DNA of 64,000 nt from Guyparkeria sp. SCN-R1 (GCF_003932495.1 NZ_QZMT01000001.1:248001-312000); one strand, 5' to 3'; positions 8,165-17,482 are shown, counted from the stretch's first letter. Numbers and translations are program-made. Notes: a model not told the origin generated them from the letters alone.

Positions 8165-9541
8165 ATGGCCCGCAACCCCAACCGCAAGAAACGCCACAAG
8201 CACAAGCATGCCAAGCCGCTGCCGCCGGGCGAGTTCGAAGCTCATATCGAGTCGCTCACCCTCGAGGGTCGCGGCGTGGCTCACGTCGATGGCAAGGCGA
8301 CCTTCGTCGGTCGGGCGCTGCCGGGCGAGGACGTGCGCTTCGTGTATCGCGACCAGCGCCGGCATTTCGATCTGGGTGATGCGGTGGCGGTGGATCGGGC
8401 CAGTCCAGAACGGATCGAGCCGGGCTGCCCACATTTCCATCATTGCGGTGGATGCGCCATGCAGCACTTGGCCCCTGAGGCGCAGGTGCGCCACAAGCAA
8501 CAGGCCTTGCTGGATCAACTGTCGCGGATCGGGCGGGTAACGCCGGAGCAGGTGCTTGAGCCGTTGACGGGGTCGATCTGGGGCTACCGCCGCATGGCGA
8601 GATTGGGAGTGCGCTTCGTGCGCAAGAAGGGGCGTGCGGTGGTGGGGTTTCGCGAACTCGGCTCGCCTCTGCTCGCCGATATCGACACCTGCCCGGTGCT
8701 CGACCCGCGGGTGGGCGAGCGATTGCCGGCGATCGCCGAACTGATCGGCGAGATGGATGCCCGGCGAGACATTCCCCAGATCGAAGTGGGCTGTGGCGAT
8801 GCGCACTGCGCCTTGGCCTTCCGCCACATGGTGCCGCTCGGGGAGGCGGATCGGGCGCGTCTGGATGCCTTTGCCGACGCGCACGGTTTCGCGATCTTCC
8901 TGCAACCCGGCGGCCCGGACAGCCTCGAGCCATTGGTAGAGGGGGCGCGCGACGTCTACCCGAGTTATCGTCTCCAGGAGTTCGATGTCGAGATCCGCTT
9001 CTCGCCGCTGGACTTCGCCCAGGTCAATGCCGAGATCAACCGCCGCATGGTGCACCAGGCGTTGGAGTGGCTGGCGGTGAAACCGGGCGATCGAGTGGTG
9101 GACCTGTTCGCCGGGCTTGGCAATTTCAGTCTGCCACTGGCCCGGCAGGCCGGTCCGGTGGGGTCGGTCACCGCTGTGGAGGCGGATCAGGCGATGGTCG
9201 AGCGCGGCGCGGCCTGTGCGACGAGCAATGGCATCGAGAACACACGCCACGTCGTCGGCAACCTGTTCGATCCCGATGCTGGCCACGGCTGGATGAACGA
9301 GTCGTTCGACCGCGTCCTGCTCGACCCACCGCGGGCGGGCGCCGAGGCCATGATGTCCGTGATCGCGCGCATGAAGCCGGCCCGGGTGGTTTACGTCTCC
9401 TGCCACCCGGGAACGCTTGCCCGGGATGTCGGTCGGCTGGTGAACGATCACGGTTGGCGGCTGTTGGCGGCGGGCGTGATGGACATGTTCCCCCATACGG
9501 CACACGTCGAATCCATGGCGGTGCTTGAACCGGGGCGCTGA
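8165..9541 (+). CDS. rlmD: 23S rRNA (uracil(1939)-C5)-methyltransferase
   Basis: SAM-dependent methyltransferase forming m5U1939 in 23S rRNA. A basic N-terminus leads into a TRAM RNA-binding domain (about 20-80), then the iron-sulfur cysteines in GCPHFHHCGGC, then a Rossmann methyltransferase domain with VVDLFAGLGNFSLP, LLDPPRAGA and the catalytic Cys in YVSCHPGTLARD. At 458 residues it is slightly longer than E. coli RlmD (433). It follows cysM, the order seen in pseudomonads; the terminator between them suggests separate transcription. Confidence 0.96.
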   Translation: MARNPNRKKRHKHKHAKPLPPGEFEAHIESLTLEGRGVAHVDGKATFVGRALPGEDVRFVYRDQRRHFDLGDAVAVDRASPERIEPGCPHFHHCGGCAMQHLAPEAQVRHKQQALLDQLSRIGRVTPEQVLEPLTGSIWGYRRMARLGVRFVRKKGRAVVGFRELGSPLLADIDTCPVLDPRVGERLPAIAELIGEMDARRDIPQIEVGCGDAHCALAFRHMVPLGEADRARLDAFADAHGFAIFLQPGGPDSLEPLVEGARDVYPSYRLQEFDVEIRFSPLDFAQVNAEINRRMVHQALEWLAVKPGDRVVDLFAGLGNFSLPLARQAGPVGSVTAVEADQAMVERGAACATSNGIENTRHVVGNLFDPDAGHGWMNESFDRVLLDPPRAGAEAMMSVIARMKPARVVYVSCHPGTLARDVGRLVNDHGWRLLAAGVMDMFPHTAHVESMAVLEPGR

Positions 9542-9574
9542 TATCGTGTGTGGATGCTCGTGGTCGTCTGCCCA

Positions 9575-9603
9575 TTGTCATGGGCTGGCGGTTTGGGTAA
9601 ACT
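9575..9603 (+). promoter_or_regulatory. tRNA-Ser promoter
   Basis: TTGTCA (9575-9580), a 17-bp spacer and TAAACT (9598-9603), then a GC-rich discriminator (CTGCGCCC) typical of stringently controlled stable-RNA promoters. The first tRNA-Ser begins 44 bp downstream. Confidence 0.75.
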
Positions 9604-9646
9604 CTGCGCCCTTCCTGACGCGGGTCTGCCCCGTCGGATAGAAAAC

Positions 9647-9737
9647 GGAGAGGTGTCCGAGCGGTCGAAGGAGCACGCCTGGAAAGCGTGTGTACGGTAA
9701 CCCCGTACCGAGGGTTCGAATCCCTCTCTCTCCGCCA
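9647..9737 (+). tRNA. tRNA-Ser (GGA)
   Basis: A 91-nt class II tRNA. Acceptor GGAGAGG pairs with TCTCTCC, the anticodon loop CTGGAAA gives GGA, a long variable arm (GTACGG/CCGTAC) follows, then GAGGG-TTCGAAT-CCCTC, with encoded CCA. Confidence 0.97.
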
Positions 9738-9802
9738 GTTTTTGTGTAGCCCGGGGTTGAAAGCCGGGCGTGGACGCGACCTCGGTCGCGTCTTTCCCGT
9801 TT

Positions 9803-9893
9803 GGAGAGGTGCCGGAGCGGTCGAACGGGGCGGTCTCGAAAACCGTTGACCCCCTCGCGGGGTCCCAGGGTTCGAATCCCTGCCTCTCCGCCA
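9803..9893 (+). tRNA. tRNA-Ser (CGA)
   Basis: A 91-nt class II tRNA. Acceptor GGAGAGG pairs with CCTCTCC, the anticodon loop CTCGAAA gives CGA, the variable arm is GACCCC/GGGGTC, the T arm is CAGGG-TTCGAAT-CCCTG, and CCA is encoded. It lies 65 bp after tRNA-Ser(GGA) with a terminator only after this gene, so the two are probably co-transcribed. Confidence 0.97.
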
Positions 9894-9914
9894 AACATCG
9901 TTGATGGAATCATT

Positions 9915-9945
9915 AAAGCCCGGGTGCAGTGCATCCGGGCTTTTT
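9915..9945 (+). terminator. Terminator of the tRNA-Ser pair
   Basis: A 13-bp stem with one G-T pair, from AAAGCCCGGGTGC (9915-9927) over loop AGT to its complement, ending in TTTTT. Confidence 0.87.
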
Positions 9946-10075
9946 GCTGTCTGGATGACGCTCTGGCGACGTGGTGGCCGACTCCGTAACCGATCAGTGG
10001 ATCTCCTGCCACAGGGCCTACGGGGCGTTCTGTCCGCCGGCAGGAAACTTTCCAAATGAGGCATGGTCTGAATTT

Positions 10076-10110
10076 ATGCATGGCAAGAATATAGTTATAT
10101 TCCCATGCAT
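10076..10110. promoter_or_regulatory. Long AT-rich dyad, possible operator
   Basis: The left arm ATGCATGG-CAA-GAATATA (10076-10093) mirrors the right arm TATATTC-CCATGCAT (10096-10110), with GT at the centre and a 3-nt bulge in the left arm. It lies 32 bp upstream of the Gly-rich gene, overlaps a TATA-rich zone usable as a -10 region, and is unlike the surrounding GC-rich sequence. Confidence 0.45.
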
Positions 10111-10141
10111 GAATGTCCGGTGACTGTACGAGAGGTACACC

Positions 10142-10453
10142 ATGATCAAGTTGAAGACCATTGTTCCCGCTTTCCTGGCTTTTGCGGCCTTTCTGGCGTC
10201 TGGCGTGGCGCTGGCCGATCACAACAGCCCCTCAGGCGAGGGTACGGCTAACATGCCGAATGATATCCACAACACCCGCGTTGATACGTTGGATGACAAC
10301 GATACCTTCCTCGCCTTTGTCCAAGGTGGCGGTGGTGCCGATTCAACCAACCGCTTCCTGGATGACGACAGCACCGTTTCGGTCGGTGGTGGCGGAATGG
10401 GTCCCGGTGCCGGCGCTGGTGGCATGGGCGGTGGTTACGGCGGTGGCCGATAA
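10142..10453 (+). CDS. Small secreted Gly-rich protein, unknown function
   Basis: A 103-residue protein with a clear Sec signal peptide (MIKLK..., hydrophobic to about residue 22, cleavage after GVALA). The mature part is acidic (DTLDDNDTF, FLDDDSTVSV) and ends in a low-complexity Gly/Met tail with GGGG and GGYGGG runs. I recognise no family. The ribosome site GAGAGG precedes the ATG. It is monocistronic between the tRNA-Ser terminator and a perfect 30-bp terminator palindrome, behind the 10076-10110 dyad. A surface or matrix component is possible but unsupported. Confidence 0.7.
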   Translation: MIKLKTIVPAFLAFAAFLASGVALADHNSPSGEGTANMPNDIHNTRVDTLDDNDTFLAFVQGGGGADSTNRFLDDDSTVSVGGGGMGPGAGAGGMGGGYGGGR

Positions 10454-10494
10454 GTCCCCCCGTCTTCCCCGGAGACTTTCACTCCGGCAAGCAA

Positions 10495-10524
10495 AAGAAA
10501 GCCCCGCAATTGCGGGGCTTTCTT
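10495..10524. terminator. Bidirectional terminator, perfect palindrome
   Basis: AAGAAAGCCCCGCA (10495-10508) with its exact complement to 10524, between the convergent Gly-rich and mscS genes. A/T flanks on both arms suit termination both ways. Confidence 0.8.
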
Positions 10525-10541
10525 CGTGCGGGACGAGTTGA

Positions 10542-11375
10542 TCAGGACTTGCTTGTCTTCGCGCCCTCGTCGGCGCCTTCGGCGGAACTGATTACCATCT
10601 GCGGGAACGGGATGGTGATGCCGTTTGCATCGAAGGCTTCCTTGATCTGCTGCTGCAGGTCGGATTTGATCGTCGGCATATCGGCTGAGCGAATCCAGGG
10701 GCGTACCAGCAGGTCGACGCTCGAGGCGCCAAACTGGTCGACCAGCACGGCCGGGGCCGGATCCTTGAGGACGCGGTCTTCCTTCTCGAACACCTGCATG
10801 ATCAACTCCTTGGCCTTGGCGATATCGTCGGCGTAGTCGATGCCGATTGCCAGGTCCAGGCGACGGGTGTCGCGCACGCTGTAGTTGGTGATCGCCGAGG
10901 CGTAGAGCTGGCCGTTGGGGACGATCAGTTCGACGTTGTCGGGTGTGTTCATGCGGGTGTGGAAGATGCCGATCTCGTTCACGGTGCCCATTACTCCATC
11001 GGCAATGATGAAGTCGCCGGCCTTGAACGGACGAAAGATCAGCACCATCACCCCGGCGGCGAAGTTGCCCAGCGAGTCCTTCAGTGCCAGGCCAACGGCA
11101 ATGCCGGCACCGGCGACCAGGGCGACCAGCGAGGTCGTATCAAGGCCTAGCTGTGACAGGGCCGCGATTACCACGAACAACAGGAACGCGGTGCGCGCCA
11201 AGGCGACTGTAAAGCCGACCAGCATCGGCTCTATGCCTGTTCGCCCCAGCAGCTTGGCGAGCCAGGGGCTGCCGATCTTGGCGATCAAGTAGCCACCGGC
11301 GGCGATCGCGACGGCAATCAGGATCTTGATGATCCAAGGCAATACATACAGGGAGAAAAAGCCTGCTTCTTCCAT
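10542..11375 (-). CDS. mscS: Small-conductance mechanosensitive channel
   Basis: Inner-membrane channel that opens under hypo-osmotic tension to release solutes. The 277 residues compare with 286 in E. coli MscS. Three N-terminal membrane helices are followed by the pore-lining Gly/Ala-rich helix (VALVAGAGIAVGLALKDSLG, about 90-110), the beta domain (PFKAGDFI, GTVNEIGIFHTRM, VPNGQLYASAITNYS) and an alpha/beta C-terminal cage. ATG 11375 is chosen because AGAGGAA lies 5 bp upstream; the longer frame adds non-homologous residues. A role in osmotic adaptation fits the BCCT transporter further along. Confidence 0.93.
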   Translation of the reverse strand: MEEAGFFSLYVLPWIIKILIAVAIAAGGYLIAKIGSPWLAKLLGRTGIEPMLVGFTVALARTAFLLFVVIAALSQLGLDTTSLVALVAGAGIAVGLALKDSLGNFAAGVMVLIFRPFKAGDFIIADGVMGTVNEIGIFHTRMNTPDNVELIVPNGQLYASAITNYSVRDTRRLDLAIGIDYADDIAKAKELIMQVFEKEDRVLKDPAPAVLVDQFGASSVDLLVRPWIRSADMPTIKSDLQQQIKEAFDANGITIPFPQMVISSAEGADEGAKTSKS

Positions 11376-11486
11376 GACGGTTCCTCTTGAAAGCGATTTG
11401 TTGTGCGTTATGAGTGGAACGGATTGCGCAAACAGTATAGGTGCCATCCCGTTCGCTTCGAGTGTGACCGTGAGTTGGCCGCAAAC

Positions 11487-11514
11487 AAAAACACCGCCCG
11501 GAGGCGGTGTTTTT
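11487..11514 (-). terminator. Terminator of the OmpA-family gene
   Basis: A perfect stem, AAAAACACCGCC (11487-11498) with GGCGGTGTTTTT (11503-11514) and a 4-nt loop, just past the stop of the minus-strand OmpA-family gene and ending in a U tract on that strand. Confidence 0.87.
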
Positions 11515-11536
11515 CACGTCGAGCGTTGGAAACGCC

Positions 11537-12148
11537 TTACTGGGCGGTGCCCTGTACGGTGATTTCAACACGACGGTTCTGGGCACGACCTTCACGGGTC
11601 TGGTTGGTGGCGATCGGGTTGGATTCGCCCATGCCCTGGGTCTCGATCTTGTCGCCCGGAACGCCTTGGTCAACCAGGTAGTCCTTGACGGTCGCAGCGC
11701 GACGCTCGGACAGGCCTTGGTTGTACTCGTCGGTACCGATGCTGTCGGTGTGACCGACGGCTTCGATGTTCGCGACGGCGTTCAGGTCACCCATGTCGCG
11801 GACCAGCGCGTTCAGGGTGTCCTTGCCTTCCGGCTTCAGGTTCGACTTGTCGAAGTCGAAGTAGGTGTCAGCCTCGAGCGTGATGGTCTTGGCTTCCGGT
11901 GCCGGAGGCGGCTCGACGACCGGCTTCGGTGCCGGCTCGGCCTTGGTGATCAGTTCCGGGTTGCACGCTTCGATCGCGGTCTCGCTGTTCAGCGTGCCGT
12001 GATTGTTGTACAGGCACGTGCCATGGCCGGTCATTACCGGGTCGCCGTTGCTGTCAAACACGTACGGGGAATCACCCCCGGCGAGGGACTGGCCAGAGAA
12101 GGCAAACGTGGCTGCAACGGAGGCAGCGATCACGGTCATTTTCTTCAT
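11537..12148 (-). CDS. OmpA-family peptidoglycan-binding outer-membrane/periplasmic protein
   Basis: A 203-residue protein. A signal peptide (MKKMTVIAASVAATFAFSGQ, cleaved near SLAGG) leads to a short domain with two Cys (GHGTCLYNN, IEACNPEL), a Pro-rich linker (PAPKPVVEPPPAPE), then a C-terminal OmpA domain (about 95-200) with YFDFDKSNLKPEG, VGHTDSIGTDEYN, LSERRAATV and NRRVEI, the peptidoglycan-binding signature. There is no OmpA beta-barrel. Start ATG 12148 has AAGGAGA about 8 bp upstream. Its own promoter and terminator make it monocistronic. It probably links the envelope to peptidoglycan. Confidence 0.92.
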   Translation of the reverse strand: MKKMTVIAASVAATFAFSGQSLAGGDSPYVFDSNGDPVMTGHGTCLYNNHGTLNSETAIEACNPELITKAEPAPKPVVEPPPAPEAKTITLEADTYFDFDKSNLKPEGKDTLNALVRDMGDLNAVANIEAVGHTDSIGTDEYNQGLSERRAATVKDYLVDQGVPGDKIETQGMGESNPIATNQTREGRAQNRRVEITVQGTAQ

Positions 12149-12244
12149 CTGTGAAATCTCCTTGTTTCTTATGAGGTCAGAGATGACTTTGGTGTCGCTA
12201 GGAATAGCGCGATTCAGATCCGGCATTGGTTGAATCTCACCGGA

Positions 12245-12274
12245 ATAGTAGCCGGCCCTTCCGGCAAAGTGCAA
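12245..12274 (-). promoter_or_regulatory. Putative sigma70 promoter of the OmpA-family gene
   Basis: On the minus strand TTGCAC (12274-12269), an 18-bp spacer and TACTAT (12250-12245), about 97 bp before the start codon, leaving a leader of roughly 90 nt. Confidence 0.6.
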
Positions 12275-12390
12275 AAATAGCGCCGATCGATTGCGAAACT
12301 AGGCATCAAAATCGCTCAATGGCGCTTAAGCCCTTGGATAAAAGGGGTGTGGGTTCGTGATTGCAGCGCATTTTCAAGTGGGGGTTGGTT

Positions 12391-13434
12391 TTGCTTAAGG
12401 CACTGACATACAAGGAAAAACAGTTGCATGTTCTCGATCAGAGGCTATTGCCTCACCGGGTCGAGTGGCTGTGTTGTACAGATGCAACGTGCGTGGCAAA
12501 AGTGATACGCGAGATGGCGGTTCGCGGGGCGCCTGCCATCGGGGTGGCGGCGGCTTACGGGTATCTGCTTGCCGCGCACACGGCAACCGCACGAGGTGAC
12601 GAACTCACCGTCGCGATGCTTGAGCCGGCGTATGGTGAATTGGCCGCCGCGCGTCCGACCGCCGTCAACCTGGTCTGGGCCTTGGATCGCATGGTCGCCT
12701 GTCTGCGTACGGTCGAATCGCTGGAGAGTGGTCAACGGCTGCGTCGTCTGACCGAGGAGGCGCAATCCATCGAGGCGCGCGACGTGGAGGCCAACCTTGC
12801 TATGAGTCAGTTGGGGGCGGGCCTGATTGAGCCCGGCTCGGAACGTAGCTGGGTGCTTACTCATTGTAATACCGGCGCGTTGGCTACCGCGGGGCAGGGC
12901 ACGGCGCTGGGTGTCGTCCGTGATGCCTGGGCCGCCGGGCGGCTCGAAGGGGTATATGTCGACGAGACCCGTCCCTGGCTGCAGGGCTCGAGGCTGACGG
13001 CTTGGGAATTGCAACAGGAATCGATTCCGTACCGGCTGATTTGTGACAGTGCTGCGGCGAGCGTGCTGGCCACCGGCCGTGTGAGTTGGGTGATCGTGGG
13101 GGCCGATCGAGTCGCGGCGAATGGCGACGTGGCGAACAAGATCGGTACCTACGCGCTGGCGGTGCTGGCGCGGCATCACGGCGTGAGATTCATGGTGGTC
13201 GCCCCGCGTTCGACGATCGATCGCGACTGCCCCGATGGCGGGGCTATCGAGATCGAGCAGCGTTCGGGGTCCGAGGTCAGTGAAATCGCCGGGCAACCGG
13301 TGGCCCCCGAAGGGGTCGACGTGTACAACCCGGCCTTCGATGTCACGCCGGCCGGGCTGATCGATGCGCTGGTTACCGAGGTCGGCGTGGTGCGTCACCC
13401 GAATCGTGCCGGTATTGTGCGGCTGTTCGATTGA
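12391..13434 (+). CDS. mtnA: S-methyl-5-thioribose-1-phosphate isomerase
   Basis: Methionine-salvage enzyme converting methylthioribose-1-phosphate to methylthioribulose-1-phosphate. About 347 residues, normal for MtnA. Signatures: LDQRLLP, the RGAPAIGVAAAYG loop, the catalytic Cys in LTHCNTGALAT, and the catalytic Asp in VGADRVAANGDVANKIGT. TTG 12391 is my preferred start because it gives the family N-terminus and has AGTGGGGG about 6 bp upstream; TTG 12361 is the longest alternative and no ATG fits. No other mtn gene is adjacent. Confidence 0.9.
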   Translation: MLKALTYKEKQLHVLDQRLLPHRVEWLCCTDATCVAKVIREMAVRGAPAIGVAAAYGYLLAAHTATARGDELTVAMLEPAYGELAAARPTAVNLVWALDRMVACLRTVESLESGQRLRRLTEEAQSIEARDVEANLAMSQLGAGLIEPGSERSWVLTHCNTGALATAGQGTALGVVRDAWAAGRLEGVYVDETRPWLQGSRLTAWELQQESIPYRLICDSAAASVLATGRVSWVIVGADRVAANGDVANKIGTYALAVLARHHGVRFMVVAPRSTIDRDCPDGGAIEIEQRSGSEVSEIAGQPVAPEGVDVYNPAFDVTPAGLIDALVTEVGVVRHPNRAGIVRLFD

Positions 13435-13470
13435 GGGGCCGCCCGGGGCGCCGCGTCAAGAGGCGCTCTG

Positions 13471-13479
13471 TGGTACGAT
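13471..13479 (+). promoter_or_regulatory. Possible extended -10 promoter of gyrA
   Basis: TGGTACGAT matches an extended -10 (TG-n-TACGAT), with no good -35. It lies in the 223-bp gap between mtnA and gyrA; nothing else in that gap is supportable. Confidence 0.35.
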
Positions 13480-13657
13480 GCCCCGGTTTGGCGACGCACC
13501 CGTCCGACCGCGGCCATAAGGGCTCTGCGGCGGTCTCGCGGGGTCGCGGTGGCCCGGCAGGGGTGACGCTCGGGGGTGGTTGCCTTCGCGCCTCGCCGCA
13601 GCGGTCGTAAGGACCGTGCCGTTGAATCAGGACACTCGTGGGTACCAGGACACTCGA

Positions 13658-16231
13658 ATGACTCAGTTCGCTCAAGAAATCTTCCCGGTCAATCTCGAAG
13701 ACGAGATGCGGCAGTCCTATCTCGATTACGCCATGAGCGTGATCGTGGGGCGTGCGCTGCCGGATGCCCGTGACGGCCTCAAGCCGGTACACCGCCGGGT
13801 CCTCTACGCCATGCGCGAGTTGGGCAACGAGTGGAACAAGCCCTACAAGAAATCCGCGCGTGTCGTGGGTGACGTCATCGGTAAGTATCACCCGCACGGG
13901 GATTCGGCGGTCTACGACGCGCTGGTGCGCATGGCGCAGGATTTCTCCATGCGCAACATGCTCATCGACGGGCAGGGCAACTTCGGCTCGGTTGACGGCG
14001 ACGCCCCGGCGGCGATGCGTTACACCGAAGTGCGCATGGCGAAGATCGCCCACGAACTGCTCGCCGACATCGACAAGGAAACGGTCGACTTCATCGACAA
14101 CTACGACGGCTCGGAATCCGAGCCGCAGGTCTTGCCCGCCCAGTTCCCGAACCTGCTGGTCAACGGTTCCTCGGGTATTGCCGTGGGCATGGCGACCAAC
14201 ATTCCGCCGCACAACCTGGGCGAGGTGCTCGACGCCACCGTCGCGTTGATCGACGACCCCGTCATCAATGATGACGACCTGCTCGCCTACGTGCCGGCCC
14301 CGGACTTCCCGACCGCCGGCATCATCAATGGCGCGGCCGGTCTGCGCGATGCCTACCTGACCGGTCGTGGCCGCTGCGTGATGCGCGCCCGTGCCGAGTT
14401 CGAAGACAGCGAGAAGACCGATCGCACCTCGATCGTGATCACCGAGCTGCCGTACCAGGTCAACAAGGCGCGCCTGATCGAGCGCATCGCCGAGCTGGTG
14501 CGCGAGAAGAAGATCGATGGCATCGCCGAACTGCGTGACGAGTCCGACAAGGACGGCATGCGCGTCGTGATCGAGTGCAAGCGTGGCGAGATGCCCGACG
14601 TGCTCCTGAACAACCTCTACCAGCAGACCCAGCTGCAGAGCGTGTTCGGCATCAACATGGTCGCCCTGATCGATGGCCAGCCACGCACCGTCGGGCTGCG
14701 CGAGATCCTCAACGTCTTCCTGCGTCATCGCCGCGAAGTCGTCACCCGCCGCACCATCTACGATCTGCGCAAGGCGCGTGATCGCGCCCACATCCTCGAA
14801 GGCCTGGCCGTGGCCCTGGCGAACATCGACCCGATGATCGCCGTGATCAAGGCGGCGCCGACCCCGGCCGAGGCCAAGGCCAAGCTGCTTGACGGCACCT
14901 GGGAGTCCGGCGTGGTTCGCACCATGCTCGAGAAGGCCGATGCCGCCGCCTCGCGCCCCGAGGGGCTGGGTGACGCCTTCGGCCTGCAGGAAGACGGCAG
15001 CTACCGGCTCTCGGCCGAGCAGGCCCAGGCCATCCTCGAGATGCGCCTGAACCGCCTGACCGGTCTCGAGCAAGACAAGATCGTCGAGGAATACGCCAAC
15101 CTCCTCGAGCGCATCATCGATCTGCTCGACATCCTGCGCTCGGAAGAGCGCCTGATGCAGGTCATCCGCGACGAGCTGATGCGGATTCGGGACGAGTACG
15201 CCGATCCCCGTCGCACCGAGATCATCGTCGATTACGAAGATCTCTCGATGGAGGACCTGATCGCCGAGGAAGACCGCGTAGTCACGCTCTCTCGCGAGGG
15301 TTACATCAAGACCCAATCGCTGACCGATTACCGCAGTCAGCGTCGCGGCGGCCGGGGCAAGGCCTCGACGCGGATGAAGGACGAGGATGTGATCGAACAG
15401 CTGCTGGTGGCCAGCACTCACGCCTGGGTGCTGATGTTCACCAACTACGGCCGGGTCTACTGGCGCAAGGTTTATCAGTTGCCGCAGGGTGCCCGCGGTG
15501 CGCGCGGCCGACCGGTGGTCAACGTGCTGCCGCTGCAGGATGGCGAGCACATCAACACCATGTTGCCGATCCGCGAGTTCGTCGACGATCACTACATTTT
15601 CTTTGCCACGCGCAATGGCCAGGTGAAAAAGACCCCGCTGGTCGACTTCTCCCGGCCGCGCCAGGCGGGCATCATCGCCATTGACCTGCGCGAGGGCGAC
15701 CGGTTGATCGGTGCGGCGCTGACCGACGGCTCCCGCGAGATCATGCTGTTCTCCAACGCCGGCAAGGCGACGCGTTTCGCCGAGGAAGACGTGCGGTCGA
15801 TGGGTCGCACGGCGGCGGGCGTGCGCGGTATTCGCCTGCAGGACAAGCAATTCGTTGTCTCGTTGATCGTGGTCGACGAAGGCGAGGTGCTCACCGCCAC
15901 CGAGAACGGCTACGGCAAGCGCACGCCCACCGACGAGTTCCCCGTCTACAACCGGGGCGGGCAGGGCGTGATCGCGATCAATACCAGTGAACGCAACGGC
16001 GAGCTGGTCGGCGCGGTCCTGGTGCGCGAGTCCGACGAGGTGATTCTGATCTCGAACCGCGGTACACTCGTGCGCACCGAGGTGTCCCAGATTTCCTCCC
16101 TGTCGCGCAATACTCAGGGTGTGACCCTCATCCGTCTGGGCAAGGACGAGCGCCTGGTTCAGATCGAACCAGTCGCGGCCATGGAAGACGAAGGCGACGA
16201 GGAAATCGAGGACCAGGACGCGGAGGAGTGA
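13658..16231 (+). CDS. gyrA: DNA gyrase subunit A
   Basis: Breakage-reunion subunit of DNA gyrase, 857 residues (E. coli 875). Residue numbering matches E. coli through the active site: catalytic Tyr122 in [10 protein letters not shown] and Ser83/Asp87 in [10 protein letters not shown], the quinolone-sensitive residues. The C-terminal half holds the six-bladed DNA-wrapping domain with the GyrA box-like RRGGRGK. The tail is acidic. ATG 13658 has AGGA 7 bp upstream; upstream in-frame codons are not GyrA-like. It heads the gyrA-serC-aromatic block but is followed by two hairpins, so read-through into serC is partial at best. Confidence 0.98.
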   Translation: MTQFAQEIFPVNLEDEMRQSYLDYAMSVIVGRALPDARDGLKPVHRRVLYAMRELGNEWNKPYKKSARVVGDVIGKYHPHGDSAVYDALVRMAQDFSMRNMLIDGQGNFGSVDGDAPAAMRYTEVRMAKIAHELLADIDKETVDFIDNYDGSESEPQVLPAQFPNLLVNGSSGIAVGMATNIPPHNLGEVLDATVALIDDPVINDDDLLAYVPAPDFPTAGIINGAAGLRDAYLTGRGRCVMRARAEFEDSEKTDRTSIVITELPYQVNKARLIERIAELVREKKIDGIAELRDESDKDGMRVVIECKRGEMPDVLLNNLYQQTQLQSVFGINMVALIDGQPRTVGLREILNVFLRHRREVVTRRTIYDLRKARDRAHILEGLAVALANIDPMIAVIKAAPTPAEAKAKLLDGTWESGVVRTMLEKADAAASRPEGLGDAFGLQEDGSYRLSAEQAQAILEMRLNRLTGLEQDKIVEEYANLLERIIDLLDILRSEERLMQVIRDELMRIRDEYADPRRTEIIVDYEDLSMEDLIAEEDRVVTLSREGYIKTQSLTDYRSQRRGGRGKASTRMKDEDVIEQLLVASTHAWVLMFTNYGRVYWRKVYQLPQGARGARGRPVVNVLPLQDGEHINTMLPIREFVDDHYIFFATRNGQVKKTPLVDFSRPRQAGIIAIDLREGDRLIGAALTDGSREIMLFSNAGKATRFAEEDVRSMGRTAAGVRGIRLQDKQFVVSLIVVDEGEVLTATENGYGKRTPTDEFPVYNRGGQGVIAINTSERNGELVGAVLVRESDEVILISNRGTLVRTEVSQISSLSRNTQGVTLIRLGKDERLVQIEPVAAMEDEGDEEIEDQDAEE

Positions 16232-16262
16232 TCCCCGCGGGGGCCAAGGACGCCACCCTAAT

Positions 16263-16286
16263 CAGCCCGCTTGATCGGGCTGTTTT
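16263..16286 (+). terminator. Terminator after gyrA (first hairpin)
   Basis: CAGCCCG (16263-16269) pairs with CGGGCTG (16276-16282), 6-nt loop, followed by TTTT. Confidence 0.7.
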
Positions 16287-16299
16287 CGATTGAATTTAA

Positions 16300-16327
16300 G
16301 ACCGGGCGAGATATCGCCCGGTCGCTT
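16300..16327 (+). terminator. Second hairpin in gyrA-serC gap
   Basis: A 10-bp perfect stem, GACCGGGCGA (16300-16309) with TCGCCCGGTC (16314-16323), loop GATA, then a short T-rich run. It lies just before the serC ribosome site, so it could back up the first terminator or act in the serC leader. Confidence 0.55.
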
Positions 16328-16354
16328 GTTTTCCGTTTCTGTTCAGGAGTAGTC

Positions 16355-17437
16355 ATGGCTCGCGTTTACAACTTCAGCGCCGGTCCGGCGATGTTGCCCA
16401 CCGAGGTCCTCACCCGCGCACGGGACGAGATGGTCGATTACCAGGGGACCGGCATGTCGGTCATGGAAATGAGCCATCGCGGCAAGCATTTTGTCGGCAT
16501 CGCCGAGCAGGCGGAAGCGAACCTGCGCAAGCTGATGAACATCCCGGACAACTACAAGGTGCTGTTCCTGCAGGGTGGCGCCTCGACTCAGTTTGGCGCG
16601 ATCCCGCTGAACCTGGGCAACGGCTCGGGCAAGGCCGACTACCTCAACACCGGCCACTGGTCGGTCAAGGCGATCAAGGAAGCCAAGCGCTTCGTCGACG
16701 TCAACGTCGTCGCCGACACCAAGCCGGATAACTTCACCACGCTGCCGGCCGAGGGCGAGATCAAGTTCTCCCCGGATGCCGACTACGTCCACTACACCCC
16801 GAACGAGACTATCGCGGGCGTGGAGTTCCCCTACATCCCCGACACCGGTGACGTGCCGCTGGTCGCGGACATGTCTTCGACCATCCTGTCGCGCCCGATC
16901 GACGTCTCCAAGTTCGGTGTCATCTACGCCGGTGCGCAGAAGAACATCGGCCCGGCCGGCCTGACCATCGTCATCGTCCGTGAGGACCTGATGGGCAAGT
17001 CGCGCGAGACCACCCCGGCCATGCTCGACTGGGCCACCCAGGCGGAAGCCGACTCCATGTTCAACACCCCGCCGACCTACGCCTGGTACATGGCGGGCCT
17101 GGTGTTCGAGCACCTGCTCGCCAAGGGCGGTCTCGAGGAGATGGGCAAGATCAACCAGCGCAAGGCCGAGAAGCTCTACGCGGCCATCGACGACAATGAC
17201 TTCTACCGCAACCCGGTCGATCCGGCCTATCGCTCGTGGATGAACGTGCCGTTCATGCTGGCCGACGATTCGCTCGACAAGACCTTCCTCGAAGAGGCCG
17301 GTCGTCAGGGCCTGGTCACGCTCAACGGTCACCGCTCGGTCGGCGGCATGCGCGCAAGCATCTACAACGCCATGCCCGAGGCCGGCGTCGATGCGCTGAT
17401 CCACTTCATGAACGACTTCGCCAAGCGCCACGGCTGA
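16355..17437 (+). CDS. serC: Phosphoserine aminotransferase
   Basis: PLP aminotransferase for serine synthesis (3-phosphohydroxypyruvate to phosphoserine) and, by family, for pyridoxine synthesis. 360 residues, the usual size. Signatures: [11 protein letters not shown] at the N-terminus, [19 protein letters not shown], and the PLP lysine in [15 protein letters not shown] 16355 has CAGGAGT 4 bp upstream. It is followed 45 bp later by serA, so the two consecutive serine-pathway steps are paired, and then by the aromatic block. Confidence 0.97.
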   Translation: MARVYNFSAGPAMLPTEVLTRARDEMVDYQGTGMSVMEMSHRGKHFVGIAEQAEANLRKLMNIPDNYKVLFLQGGASTQFGAIPLNLGNGSGKADYLNTGHWSVKAIKEAKRFVDVNVVADTKPDNFTTLPAEGEIKFSPDADYVHYTPNETIAGVEFPYIPDTGDVPLVADMSSTILSRPIDVSKFGVIYAGAQKNIGPAGLTIVIVREDLMGKSRETTPAMLDWATQAEADSMFNTPPTYAWYMAGLVFEHLLAKGGLEEMGKINQRKAEKLYAAIDDNDFYRNPVDPAYRSWMNVPFMLADDSLDKTFLEEAGRQGLVTLNGHRSVGGMRASIYNAMPEAGVDALIHFMNDFAKRHG

Positions 17438-17482
17438 GCCTCGCTCGCCTCGCTGCCAGCAACTGTTTTCAAGGAATCCGTC

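Noticed and set aside
8090-9505. 471-codon antisense frame over rlmD
   Set aside because: Shadow of the RlmD frame.
9647-9893. tRNA-Ser pair as an integration hotspot
   Set aside because: No integrase, direct repeat of the tRNA 3' end or foreign cargo adjoins it.
13902-13918. GyrA quinolone-resistance region
   Set aside because: Ser83 and Asp87 are the wild-type residues, so no resistance substitution is seen.
13373-15850. 825-codon open frame antisense to gyrA
   Set aside because: Shadow of the conserved gyrA frame produced by high-GC codon bias; encoded text is low-complexity and no family is recognisable.
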